Shown: positions 10,403 to 20,989 of the stretch, one piece after another
How positions within the stretch are numbered: the first letter of the stretch is position 1
Layout: each line of letters begins with the position of its first letter
Assembly: GCA_037176725.1 (NCBI GenBank)
Contig: JAZBRS010000029.1
Location: forward strand, 122,111,001-122,175,000
DNA length: 64,000 nt
Source: Posidonia oceanica
Lineage: Eukaryota > Streptophyta > Magnoliopsida > Alismatales > Posidoniaceae
Direction of reading: 5' to 3'
Notes under the pieces: model-generated
The model's input: only the letters and a program-made list of their open reading frames with translations
What the model was told of the DNA's origin: nothing
Databases searched by the model: none
Translations under genes and position numbers: made by a program

Positions 10403-11954
10403 TGGCAGGCCCGGACCCTTGGAGCCCTCTTGGTGATTGCTGGATCAAACCCCAACCAAACCCTAACCCTAATCCTCCTCTTTACCCACCAAAATCAGCC
10501 TGTCTTGGCCCAGACCTTTGCCCCCCTTCCCAACCTCAAAACCTAACCAAAATCCATAGGAAAACCCACCACCATCCACTCAACAAACCTACCCAAAAAC
10601 CTAGGAATTTCCAAACCTAACCCATTCCCAAAAACCCTAGAAAACATAGGAGAAACTACCCTTCTTCTACACCTTGAAACCCCTCCAAAACCTCTTTAGA
10701 ATCAAACCAAAACCTTAGACCCAAGACTTCAAACCCTAGACTACCCACTCACCAATTCTCACCCCATTCCAAGACCATTAAGACCCTCTTTCACCCAAAT
10801 TATCCTTTTCTCTCTCCGGGATTATCATTTTCTCTCTCCTCTCTCTCTCCTGATTATCATCTCTCTTTTCATCCCTTTCTTATCCTTTTTCTGGTCTGGC
10901 TGTGGGCCCCCTCTGTGCTTCTATCCCTCCTCTATCTTATCCCTATTTTTACTTTATTTTTACCCCTTTTTCTGAATTTTTAAAAAATCGTTTTCCTCCA
11001 ACCTATCTCTTTTCCCCTTATTTCCCTCTTTTCCCCTTTTCCTTCCTCCTTCTCTTTTACTTTTCCCTCTCTTGCAAAAATCCACAAAAACCCATAAAAA
11101 TCTGCAAAACCTCAAAACATAAAACAAACAAATCAGTACCCTAAGAAAAACAATTAAAAAATGTTAAACAAGCAATTAACAACTTAAACTTAACTTAAGC
11201 AAGCTAAAAAGAAAACCAAGCATGCAAACTAAAAAATGCAAAACAAATCAAAAGAAAACACTGAAAAATCAAGGAAAAAGCTAAAATAAAATCAAAACCC
11301 AGCAAAGGTAAAACCCCATCAGGAGAATTAAAAAACAAACCCAAAAACAAGAATTAAAAAATCAAACACTAAAACAAATAATTAAAGAAGGCAAAACACT
11401 TAACCTAACAAACATAAGAAAAACAAGTTAAAAACTTAATTAAAAAAGAAGAGAAAAACACATCTGAAAGGCTTGAGAAACACCCTATCAAACCAGAAAA
11501 ATCCAACTAAAAACTTCAAGGAAAATCAATAAATAAAAATCAAAACACAACTTGAAAGACTTAAGAAGGAAAAAACCCTAAAAAGACTAAAACTTAAGGA
11601 CTTAAAATCAACCCTAATTAATACAAAAATAAATCCTAAAAAATCCTAATCAATATCCTAAGTGTCCAACAAGGGAAACACAATTTTTAAAACAATTTAA
11701 AAAAGGTTTAACAAATATTTAATCAAGTGAAAACTAATTAAAAGCAAAACCAAAACCCTAAAACCCTAATCAAGCTCAAAACCCATTTAAACCACACTAA
11801 TTAAACAAAAGAAGTCATTAAAAAATCTGATTAAGATCCTGATTCACAGCACAAGCACCTTAATATTTTTATTTATTTTTAATTTATTTTTTCCTATTTT
11901 ATTTCTCTTCTTTTCCCTTTCTTTCTTTCTTCCTTCTCTTTTTTCTTTCTTCCT

Positions 11955-12140
11955 TTTCCTTATTGGGCCCGTCAGCCCATTTCTCTTTTCCTTCATTTTT
12001 TCCTTCTTTTTCTCGGCCCGCAGTAGTCCGGCCCGCCATCTCCACCCTTCTTCTTCCTTCACCTTCTCTGCGTTTTTTTCTTTCGCCGGTTTTCTCCCGC
12101 GGCAGCTACAGCTCTCCCTCCTTCGTTTAAATTTCAAGCT
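11955..12140 (+). promoter_or_regulatory. Candidate promoter region in LTR A
   Basis: TATTGGGCCCGTCAGCCC (11961-11978) resembles plant site-II / TGGGCC elements. Equivalent sequences occur in B (24136-24156, ACTGGGCTCATCAGCCCG) and F (about 59385-59412 on the - strand). TTTAAATTTCAA at 12126 is a TATA-like stretch also found in F. The GC-rich, donor-terminated segment downstream would fit a leader exon. The start of transcription is not visible directly. Confidence 0.3.
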
Positions 12141-13110
12141 CTCCAATCCTTTCATCTACAGCGTCTCGCCGCTCTCTCCTATCTCAGCACCGATTCCGGG
12201 AGGCTTTAATTGCCTGTCGTCTCGCCGGCTGCTTGTCTCCCTCAGCAGCAGTGGATCGCGCCGGTGGAATTCGAATTCTAGAACGCGCGAGCAAGCCGGA
12301 GAGTAGCTGATAAAGCCTCAGCTTTCGACCTCCTTCAGAACCCTTTTTGCCATCCGAGAGAGAGAACCAGAGAAATCCAGGGAATTCTCACCGAAAGCCT
12401 CTTCTTCTCCCTCTGATTTTCAGCAGAATCCTCCCTTCTTTTTCCTCAGAAACCAAGCCCGTTCCAACCATCATTCCTCTCCCAGTTGATCCCCCAAGTT
12501 CACCCAGAAACCCAGCAGACTTCCTCCACCATTTCCCGGCCTTTCACCACCCAGAACACCCCGAATCCACCCGAACTTCCACCACTGAAACCAACTGCAA
12601 CCCAACACCTTCCCTCCTGAAATTGCCTTCACCACAGTCCACCGCATCTCCCCAAATCCTTCCCCGACGACTCACCTGCACTTCACCTTTCCAGGCCACC
12701 TGATCTTCAGCCCTTTCCCTCACCACAGACCCCAAACGCCACCACAAACACTTACCCCACCTTCGGACCAGAAAACCCAACAACCTTCAATCTCCACCTA
12801 CGCTCTCCAGAAACCCAATTCGACCGCCCAGAACCCTTCCCCAGACCTCCAGCAACCTCCCAGAGGGTCCCATCCAGTCCGGCGTGCAGCGAACAGTCCC
12901 CCCGACCCCCAGCTGCCTCTGTGAACCCACGATCAGCCAGATCTTCCGCCGGTCTTCGCAGCAGCTGTCCAACCATCCAGGAAGCTCCGGAGGGTCGCTC
13001 TGAGTCGATCCCAGTCCTCGTGAGCAGCGGACAGCATCCACGGCGACCGGACGAGCTCCACCGGCGACCTCTGAAGCCACCTGCGTCGGGAGGACATCCC
13101 AGCCACGGAA

Positions 13111-13118
13111 ACAGGTAT
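13111..13118 (+). promoter_or_regulatory. Conserved splice-donor-like site 1 in LTR A
   Basis: ACAG/GTAT closes the GC-rich stretch. B has CACAG/GTAAT (GT at 25232) and F has GACAG/GTATT on the - strand (GT at 58265-58264). The match is weaker in D. Confidence 0.45.
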
Positions 13119-14802
13119 ATTCTTGCTCCCTTAGTCTTCTTTTCTTCCCGCATTGCTCCTCAGCCCTTTAGAAGTAGGTTTCCGGCCCTCTTGCCCCGTT
13201 TCTGCTCGCCGCTCCGGTCGTCTTCTCCGGCGCAGTTCTTCGGTCGCCTCGTCGCTTCGAGCAGCGGAACGCAGCTCCCACGATCGTCTCAGCTCCGCAC
13301 GAGTCCCAGGAGCGTTCTCCGGCCCTCATAACGCAGCGTCGCTGCGTTGATCGGCCGGACAAATCTCCTGAGACTCTGCAGAACTCCGGCGACCGCTCCA
13401 GCGCGCTCCAGGCTGCGTCGTCCTCCACCGAGCATCGTCCGACCTCCGTCAGGACTTGGAGGCGCCTCCCCACCGGTCTGCGCCGCTCCAACACCCCCGT
13501 GCCGGCGTTCATGGACGCTGGCAGCTTGCTGCTACAGTGTCCATGGCCGTCGGCCATAGCACTGTTCACTTATTTTTCTGATATCTAAGTTTTCTTGCAA
13601 ATATTGCATTTCTGGTCTGAGTTTTTATCATTTTACATTCCAGTCCTTTATTTAGTTTAATCTGCTGATTTTTGAACTGAAACCATATTAAATTGCATGA
13701 AATATTTATGTTTTTCCTTATTTGCATGCGGATCCATTTACTGTGCTTTCTAGTTATAATTTTTTACGCTTTAGCCCTCCTGTTTTCAATTTCTGCATGT
13801 AGATCCTGCAGTAGATTATTTAGATTTAATGCATATAGTTTACCATATCATATTGCATTCTAGGCCCCCCTTGTTTTCTGTTTTTGCATCTTAATCCTCT
13901 GCACTGTAGAACTTAGGATTCTTTTTTTATTTTTGCATACTGCATTGCATATTTTATCTTCTAGTTTTGCATATTTGCATTTAGGTCCATTTTAAATGGA
14001 CAGTAACTGTGCTGCATGCATTTTAGCTTATTATATTGCATTTTTAACCCTGTATTTTCCAAAAATTGCACTGTGGTCCTGTCCTTTATTTTTCAGAGCA
14101 TGTTTTCCATACTAAATTGCATTTTCAGCCCCTGCATGATTTCAAAATCACACATAGGTCCTTGCATGTTTTAAAAAATCATGTGAAAAGACCATTTTGC
14201 CCCTAGGTTGCATTTTAGCTCCTATGCCTACCAAATTGCATGCAAACCTTCCACTAGCATTCCCAGACTCCCCAGAACCTTGTTTTCTGGAAAATTTGCA
14301 TTTTAGACCCTAGTTTTTTCAAAATTGCACTCTGACTCCTCTCTGTTTACAAAACCTCTTTTAAAGCATACCTTCTTTTCAAAACAACTTTTTGAGCCTA
14401 GTTTTTTGCCAAATAGACCTCTGTCTTCCCCTGTTTTCAAAAACCTTTCCTGTGAACCCCTGTTTTCTGGAAAATTTGCATTTTAGCCCCTTTTTCTTTT
14501 TCAAAATGCCTTCTGAATTCCTGGCTTTTCCCAGTCTCTTATCATTGCTTTTTCCTGCTTTTGCATGCATCCTGCACTCATCTAGCCTTGCATTTTAGCA
14601 TCTTCTTGCATACACCAAGCACTTTTTAGCTCCCTTTCACGTGGGAGGACCTTTTGCACATCCCTAGGACCTCCTGAACACCTAGATCTGTTCTTCTCCC
14701 CTGTTCTGGCCCTTCTGCCTTGAAGCTACGATATCTTCCAATCCGGCCGTTGGATCTTCTCAAGTAAGCTGCCCAGGCGACTGCGGCGAGGCGTTCTTCA
14801 GC

Positions 14803-14850
14803 ATGGACCAGATAGATTTCAGATCAGGCTCCCGAATTTCCAGGTATGTC
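14803..14850 (+). promoter_or_regulatory. Short ATG exon-like segment with conserved splice donor 2 in LTR A
   Basis: ATGGACCAG... runs 41 nt to CCAG/GTATGTCC (GT at 14844). The segment and donor recur in B (GT 26631), D (- strand, AAG/GTAAGTCC, GT 47069), F (- strand, GT 56688) and G (- strand, GT 62783). The start codon is lost in F, and in G a stop follows closely, so the donor is better conserved than the reading frame. Confidence 0.5.
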
Positions 14851-15283
14851 CCCCTGAACCCTTGCATTCATTTGCGTGCCATTTGCATAGTTTTCCTCGT
14901 TTTGGTTTTCCGTCTCTTTGAGCATGTAGAATAGGGCCTCCCCTTTCTGCTTCTATCCCCAAATCTTCGCTTCGCGTTTCTCCGTGTGTTTTGTGTTGAG
15001 TTTTCCTTGGATTTGCCACTTAATGTGACTTTCTTCCCCCTTTTCCACGATCCGATCGCATCGCGAGCTTTGGGCAGCATGCGAGACACACCGTAGGACG
15101 GTTTAGTGGGAAACAGTCGCAAAGAGGTGACATCCCTCTGTTTGCACGCTCTCCCCTCTGTAGGTCTTCACACCTACTCTGAGCGGTCCTAAACGACGTC
15201 TGTTCTTACACACACGTTGTTTTGACTCCCCTTTGGCCTCTTCTAATCTCTTTCTGCATTCTTGCATTTGCATGGCTTTCCCG

Positions 15284-15600
15284 AGGTTTTTGCTTCGCTG
15301 TTTTGGCACCATTCTGCGTGCCCGCCTTTGTTTTGGCACCATTTTGCGTGCCCATCTGTTTTCTTGTCTCGATTTGCGTGCTGTCTTGCATTCTCGCTCG
15401 TTTTGCGTGCCGGTTTTATTCTTTCGCCCCGTTTTGCGTGCCATTCTGTTTTCTCGTCTCGTTTTGCGTGCCTTCCTGCTCTCTTGTCTCGTTTTGCGTG
15501 CTGTCTTGCTTTCTTGCTTGTTTTGCGTGCCGTTTTCGCTCTTTTGTATCGTTTTACGTGCGTCGCTCATTTCTCGCCTCGTTTTGCGTGTTTTGCGCCG
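15284..15600 (+). repeat. GCGTGCC-rich minisatellite in LTR A
   Basis: Irregular units of about 28-36 bp around TCGTTTTGCGTGCC. LTR B has the expanded, regular form; D, F and G have the reverse complement. Overlapping open frames of 130-170 codons arise here on both strands and are repeat by-products. Confidence 0.8.
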
Positions 15601-15869
15601 TTTTCCCTTGCATGTCGATTGCATTGCATGGTTTCCTCACTGTTTTGTTTTCTCGCTTGCATTTGCATATAGGGCTGTGATGCTTACTGTCTGGAGTTCT
15701 CACGAGCTAGGTTTCGCCTAATTCGGAACACGGACAGCGCAGCTGAGCATTTAGAGAGCACGTTTACTTCCTTGCTTTGCTTCTTCCCACTTAGAGCACA
15801 CCTTGAGCATTCATTCAGGCATTTATAGGCACATAGGCATTCAATCCTGCATTTTTCTGCGTATGCGAG

Positions 15870-15960
15870 CGTAAGCCTAGAAAGACCGATTCTCGGGCGT
15901 GTCGGGGGTGCCTAACACCTTCCCCGCACGTAACAGGAGTGCTTACCCTGTCTTTTGGCC
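15870..15960 (+). promoter_or_regulatory. Conserved R/U5 block with stem-loop, LTR A
   Basis: The block GCCTAGAAAGACCGATTCTC, then a G-rich arm, the stem-loop GGTG-CCTAA-CACC (about 15907-15919) and a C-rich arm, is the most conserved piece in all LTRs here, including the old fragment E (about 51770-51830). It could be part of the repeated R region, a polyadenylation structure or a strand-transfer site. The role is inferred. Confidence 0.45.
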
Positions 15961-16116
15961 CGCAATGACCGTACTGCCCTTATCCTAGGCTAGAGTCATC
16001 CCATTTGCATTTGCTTGCATTTGTTTTCCTTTGCATTGCTTTGCATTTATTGCTCGGTTTTGCGCGTTAATTCACGCATTACCCCGGTTTTCCTCGTCTT
16101 CCGTTAATAGACGTGG

Positions 16117-16127
16117 TGGCGACTCTG
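16117..16127 (+). other. Primer-binding-site look-alike inside LTR A
   Basis: TGGCGACTCTG matches 10 of the first 11 nt of the true primer-binding site TGGCGACTCCG (28351 in C). Equivalents: B 28175-28185 (exact), D 45682-45692, E 52003-52013, F 55455-55465, G 61548-61558. Confidence 0.7.
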
Positions 16128-16245
16128 ATTTGTCTTATCTTTCCTTTTTCTCCTCGATTTCAAGTGTTTTCGAGTTGAGCCTCTTCCTCGGACCTCAATC
16201 GCCGCTGAATATAGCGAGCCTGATTCCGATCGGGATCGCTACAAT

Positions 16246-17310
16246 ACCTTAATGCTTCAAGTGCATGCCGGGACCTGTGGCCCGCACATGAACGGTGTCC
16301 TCTTAGCCAAGAAGATCATGCTCCAAGGGTATTTCTGGCAAACCATGGAAGCGGACTGCTGCCGTTTCGTGCGTAAATGCCACAACTGTCAGATCCATGG
16401 CAATTTCATCAAGGCTCCCCCTCATCAGCTGCACAACATGTCCTCGCCATGGCCTTTCTCCACCTGGGGGATCGATGTCATTGGCGCAATACACCCCGCT
16501 GCTTCAAACAGCCATCGCTTCATCATGGTGGCAATAGACTACTTCACTAAGTGGGTGGAAGCAGCTTCTTACAGGACAGTCACCGCAATGGCGACTGAAA
16601 AGTTCATCAGGAATAACATCGTTGCCCGGTACGGGGTCCCTCACTCCATCATCTCTGATAATGGCACGAACTTCATTGCCAAAAGAACTGAGGAGTTCCT
16701 ACAGAATTTCAGAATCAAGCATCACCGCTCCTCACCGTATCGGCCTCAGATGAATGGAGCAGTGGAGTCTGCTAACAAGAACATCATCAAAATCATGAAG
16801 AAAATGGCGGAAACCCACAAGGACTGGCACGATCAGCTCCCGTACGCACTCTGGGCGTACAGGACATCAATCTGGACCTCGACAGGAGCCACCCCGTACT
16901 CGCTGGTGTACGGCATGGAAGCGGTATTGCCTGTTGAAGTGGAGATCCCCTCACTGCGGATCTTGCGTGAAGCTGAGTTGGAAGAGGCAGAATGGGTCGA
17001 AGACCGCTGCGTCCAACTGAACCTGATTGATGAGCACAGACTACAAGCCATGCATAACGCTCACTGTTACCAGAAGCGAATGGCTAGAGCATTCTTGAAG
17101 AAAGTCCAGCCCAGAAGCTTCCAGCCCGGAGATCTTGTTCTGCGTGCCATTCATCTACCGGACGGTCGAGGCAAATTCCGACCTAACTGGCGCGGCCCCT
17201 TCGTAGTTAAACAGATCTTCTCAGGCGGCGCAGTAACTCTTGAGGACATGGACCAGGTCGAGCAGTCTGAGCCGGTCAACATGTGCTACCTCAAGAAGTA
17301 CTATCAGTAG
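16246..17310 (+). pseudogene. pol: Integrase part of pol, element B, cut at the 5' end by element A
   Basis: 355 open codons from the zinc-binding HHCC region (HAGTCGPHMN ... CHNCQIHG) through the D,D35E core (GIDVIGAI, IISDNGTNF, AVESANKN) to the terminal KKYYQ. There is no stop or frameshift; the only damage is loss of everything upstream. Sequence and following spacer are almost identical to C's (35798-37796). The fragment cannot make a functional pol by itself. Confidence 0.92.
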
Positions 17311-18666
17311 CTGGGAGTAGCCCTTGCGGATCCTCCCTCCCACTTCTCATATCTTCACCACTTACATGTCTTTGCGTCTCTTTTCGCTCTATCTCCTCCC
17401 CACTTCACTTCATCCCATTTCCTACATTTCCTGACATTGCAGCACTCCTGTGCATCCCTGCTCATTCCGTTCACATTCCTCATCAAATCATGCATTGCAT
17501 TCTGCCCGGTGATGAAAACCGGAGGTGCTTGCCTGCTGCGAAAGGAGTCTCTCGACCTCACCTGATGCTACTTAGATGTTTTGACTAGTAAGGGAGCCAC
17601 CACTCAATGAGAGCGGGCGAAATGCCCAAACCCCTAAGGACTTACGCCCCTTAGAAGAGTGCTAGGTGTTAGTCAGAAAGCGGTACATATCCCAGCCTAG
17701 AAGTGCAAAAAAAAAAAAAAAAAAAAAAAAAAGAGAGAAAGAGAGAGCCAAAACCCTGTACCCGAAAGACCCTAACGCCCATCTCCCCTGGGGGAGGGGA
17801 CAGCGGAAACCTGCAAGCCAAAAAAAAGGGAAAATAAAAAAAAAGGAACAAAAAAAAAGGAAAAAAAAAAAAACAAAAGGAGAATGATAGAAAAGAAAAG
17901 GGAGAAAAGGGGAAAGGCCCCATTCCCGCAAAAACAAAAAAAGCAAAAAAAGAGAAAAAGGAAAAAAAGAAGAAGAGAATAAAGGCAGGCCGCGCAACCC
18001 CGCACCTCTCACCTACCCCAGAAAAGAGTCAAAGCCCGGGTCAAGTCCTCCTTGCTCCCAAAATAGGAGTGAGGAGAGCTCTGCACACCGACATTAAAAA
18101 AAGAGAGAAGAAAGAGGTAGGAGTGAGTGTAAGTCCTTGAGAGTTTGACATGGAGCCCGTCTTCTCTACACCACCACCAAACATCACCAACACCCCTTCC
18201 TCGAGTGCCACCAGCAAGTTAGGGGTCTGAGTAGAGTCCGGTGAGTTAAGGACCGCCCCCTTTCCATACAGCAGGCACCGAAGCACCCCGATACTGAGGG
18301 CAAACTACACCAAATCACACGCATCTGCATTTTCCAGTCATCCCCACCCTCTCTGATCATCCTACTCTGCAAAGGCTTATTCCAGCGCTGAGACAATACT
18401 TCCACTTAGCATGCGTTGGCACCGTCAGGCTGCGACAACCCTGGGTTCCCGACAGTCCCCGCCGCATCAACAGAAGGCCCTTATGCTTATACATGTTCAA
18501 TTGCCATAGTCTGAATGTTTACTGCTAAATATGTTGCACCTATTTCTGCCAGTTTCAGAATCTGCTTTCCTATGACGGTTTTGTGCCTATATGAGTTCTG
18601 ATAATTCACAGTCCTGGCAACAGGTATTTGAAGACTCTTGTAACAGCCGTCTGCCCACATCCTGCA
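17311..18666 (+). other. Spacer between integrase and DUF7745-like ORF, element B
   Basis: Non-coding. It contains the hairpin CCGGT/ACCGG (17506-17522), a pure poly-A run (about 17708-17732), a second A-rich stretch (17818-17980), and an acceptor-like TTCACAG / CAACAG region (18605-18622) before the ORF. Lysine- or phenylalanine-rich frames through the A-tracts are not genes. Confidence 0.65.
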
Positions 18667-19869
18667 ATGGGTTTCCCCACTCTAGTGACCCCGGCACACT
18701 GTTCTGAGATCCTACGAGAATGGATCGGCAAGCTTACAAAAGATGACTGTGAGAAGCTGCGCCTGTGGGGCATTCCGACCAAATTGCTAAAGGCTGCTGA
18801 TGTAGAAGTAAGCCGCCATCTTCTGTGTGCTGCTGTGCGATTCTGGAAACCAGCACACCATGTCTTCCGTTTCGGCAGAACTGAACTGACACCCACATTG
18901 GAAGAAGTGCGCCGGATCTGCGGCTTTTCCAAGATCTTGGGGCCGCCCATCTTCATAAGGCGTGACGGATACATGGCGGTCCTAAAACAGCTGACCGGCC
19001 TCTCTACCCAAAGTTGCCAGCAGAAGCTGATTTGTACTAGCGGGCCCATGCCTCTGCTTCGCCTAGCATACTTTGATGATATTGTGGAAAAGCGCACTGA
19101 ACTCGGAGACGAGCTGTGGCTCCGAGGGTTTGTCACCCGTTTCCTAGGCGAGCTAGTCTTTACTCATGGCAAGGTAACAGTGGCCGTCGAGATTGCTGAA
19201 ATAGCGCTCGCCGTGGTGACTCGCCAGATAGACCTAGCACCAGTTGTCTTGGCAGAAACCTACCGCAGTCTGGACCGCATCTCGCATCACTGCCGCCACT
19301 TTCATGGTTGCGGATCATTCATTCAGGTCTGGCTAGCAGCGCACACTGAAATAGACCTTCTGCGCCCCCAAGTGCATGCTTTCGAGGCCTACTGCAGCAG
19401 CGGCCATGCCAAGGCAGTCAAGAACGTCAAGGAAGAATATGAAAGGCTATCGGGACTGACAGACGACACAGTCACATGGTGCATCATTCCTTCTGCAGCC
19501 GAAGCATTCACTGTCTTCTTCAATACGCGCGGCATGCGCTTGGTTGTGCTACCAGGATTTACTGCGGGTGTGGAATATCACCCTATCAGAGTCATGCGTC
19601 AGTTCGGCTTCCAGCAGGGCGCCTTTGTCGACAGCACAGCGCCTAAGCTCCTTCAAGAATATCCCCTCAGTACAATTGCCCCCACGAAGGAGCTGGCCAA
19701 CCTGATGCAGCATGGGGTGCGATCAACAGACATTGCTGTAATAAGAGGCGTAGGGTGTACCCCTGAGTACATCACTGAAGTGCAGAACCTCTGGCCCATT
19801 GACGAAGTCCCGCCGAGCGGTCCCTTGTTCCCTGACTTTGGAAGATCAAAGAAGGCCCGAATCAGCTAG
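18667..19869 (+). CDS. DUF7745-like (plant-mobile-domain-like) ORF, intact, element B
   Basis: An uninterrupted frame of 400 codons. I choose the ATG at 18667 (MGFPTL) because it aligns with element A; the frame is also open from an ATG at 18628, but that stretch is not conserved. Landmarks in order: DDCEKLRLWGIPTKLL, RFWKPAHHVFRF with TPTLEEVRRICGF (residues about 60-95), a helical middle, APVVLAETYRSLDRISHH (about 200), HGCGSFIQVWLAAH, and VMRQFGFQQGAF (about 320), ending in a basic tail. These fit DUF7745 proteins, which lack a known activity. Compared with A, most base differences fall at synonymous positions, so the protein was under constraint while the family was active. It probably depends on a subgenomic or spliced message. 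It is the only full-length open ORF of the family here. Confidence 0.8.
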   Translation: MGFPTLVTPAHCSEILREWIGKLTKDDCEKLRLWGIPTKLLKAADVEVSRHLLCAAVRFWKPAHHVFRFGRTELTPTLEEVRRICGFSKILGPPIFIRRDGYMAVLKQLTGLSTQSCQQKLICTSGPMPLLRLAYFDDIVEKRTELGDELWLRGFVTRFLGELVFTHGKVTVAVEIAEIALAVVTRQIDLAPVVLAETYRSLDRISHHCRHFHGCGSFIQVWLAAHTEIDLLRPQVHAFEAYCSSGHAKAVKNVKEEYERLSGLTDDTVTWCIIPSAAEAFTVFFNTRGMRLVVLPGFTAGVEYHPIRVMRQFGFQQGAFVDSTAPKLLQEYPLSTIAPTKELANLMQHGVRSTDIAVIRGVGCTPEYITEVQNLWPIDEVPPSGPLFPDFGRSKKARIS

Positions 19870-20439
19870 AGCCATCATGCAGCTGTCGTTCTGTCTTCCT
19901 TTCAAGTTGTGCTGTACTTTTTTGGCCCGTCACGGGCATGTAACCAACAATTCTATCAATGAAAAACTATTTTGCGCTGGCTGTTCACATTTCAAAGCTG
20001 ATCATGCATTCCATGCTCTTCGTCGCTCACGTCTGGAGGCCCCTTGGCCCGACTGATTGCTCGCATGACGCAGGAAAGTCCTCAGCAAACGGCCCAGGCT
20101 CCAGGACCTCTGCGAACCCGCGCCGTCCGACCTGCCACCGGACATCCCCGACTGAGTCTCCTTTGGGCTGGTACCCCAAACTACTCGTCTGACAAACACG
20201 TCAGTTTTGTCCACCCTTCGCTTTTCTCGATACCAGGGACGTTTCGACCAACCCCTGGTGTCATCCTGATACCAGGGGCATCTTTTCAGACGCCCCGCGG
20301 TATCTCACCCTTGTTCTCATCCCCCCTTTGCCGGCCGATAAGTCCGATATCTTATCACCTTTCCCAATCAATCAATCTCATCATTATCTCATCTCCTCCT
20401 TGCCGGCCGATAAGTCCGATATCTTATCACCTTTTTCAA

Positions 20440-20850
20440 TCAAGCTCTCATCATTATCTCACCCCCCTTCTTTAGCATCAAGCTCTCATCATTACCTCAT
20501 CCCCCTTCTTTAGCATTAGCTCTCATCATTATCTCACCCCCCCTTCTTTAGCATTAGCTCTCATCATTACCTCATCCCCCTTCTTTAGCATTAGTTCTCA
20601 TCATTACCTCATCCCCCTTCTTTAGCATTAGCTCTCATCATTACCTCATCCCCCTTCTTTAGCATTAGCTCTCATCATTACCTCATCCCCCTTCTTTAGC
20701 ATTAGCTCTCATCATTATCTCACCCCCCTTCTTTAGCATCAAGCTCTCATCATTACCTCACCCCCCTTCTTTAGCAATAACTCTCATCATTACCTCACCC
20801 CCCTTCTTTAGCAATAACTCTCATCATTACCTCATCTCCCTCTTTAGAAG
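20440..20850 (+). repeat. Tandem repeat, unit about 35-36 bp (CTCTCATCATTACCTCATCC...)
   Basis: About a dozen copies of a unit combining CTCTCATCATTACCTCATCC with CCCTTCTTTAGCATTA. It is homologous to the array in element A, but each array is more uniform within itself than between elements. This implies separate expansion or homogenisation. Confidence 0.9.
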
Positions 20851-20989
20851 TAGCCCCTCATCATGATCTCATCCCCTCTTATCAAGCAATCAAGCACTCG
20901 TCAGTCAATCATTCAGCAATCAATCACTCAGCATTCAATCACTCATCAACCAATCACTCATCACTCGATCATTCATCAATCAAGCACCC

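Larger units (their letters stand above)
1..16243 (+). mobile_element. Element A: Ty3/gypsy Tat/Ogre-type LTR retrotransposon, 5' part outside window
   Basis: Order seen: pol, spacer, DUF7745-like ORF, repeat-rich 3' non-coding region, polypurine tract, 3' LTR. The LTR begins TGTTGACACC at 10387, directly after a purine-rich tract, and ends GCTACA at 16243. From 16244 the sequence is integrase of another copy of the family, so A is inserted in element B. The 5' LTR, gag and protease of A must lie to the left of the window. Lineage assignment rests on dual RNase H, long LTRs and absence of a chromodomain; the family comparison is from knowledge of plant Tat/Ogre elements, not from a search. 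Confidence 0.9.
10387..16243 (+). repeat. 3' LTR of element A, 5857 bp
   Basis: Starts TGTTGACACC and ends GCTACA, giving the TG...CA ends of an LTR. Internal order: CCCTAA-rich start, A-rich 1 kb (about 11060-11850), a promoter-like GGGCCC/site-II region (about 11961), a GC-rich stretch (12340-13114) ending in a splice-donor-like CAG/GTATAT, a long T-rich part with recurring TTGCATTTTAG phrases (13560-14600), a short ATG exon-like segment with donor (14803-14844), a short GCGTGCC-rich minisatellite (15284-15600), a conserved hairpin block (15870-15960), and a primer-binding-site look-alike (16117-16127). It contains no credible gene. The end matches LTRs F and G rather than B and D. Confidence 0.92.

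Noticed and set aside
10449..10475. CCCTAA-like sequence resembling plant telomere repeat
   Set aside because: Only two or three imperfect units in an A/C-rich LTR start; not an interstitial telomere array.
12347..13569. Pro/Ser/Arg-rich frames in the GC-rich part of LTR A
   Set aside because: Not kept as proteins in B, D or F. The conserved feature is the donor-like end, which fits a non-coding leader.
15103..15721. Several overlapping frames of 130-170 codons on both strands in LTR A
   Set aside because: Repeat by-products of the GCGTGCC minisatellite, not conserved as proteins between LTRs.
17662..18012. Phe-rich or Lys-rich frames
   Set aside because: They run through poly-A and A/G-rich tracts. 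The same happens at 37216-37565 and 53431-53658.
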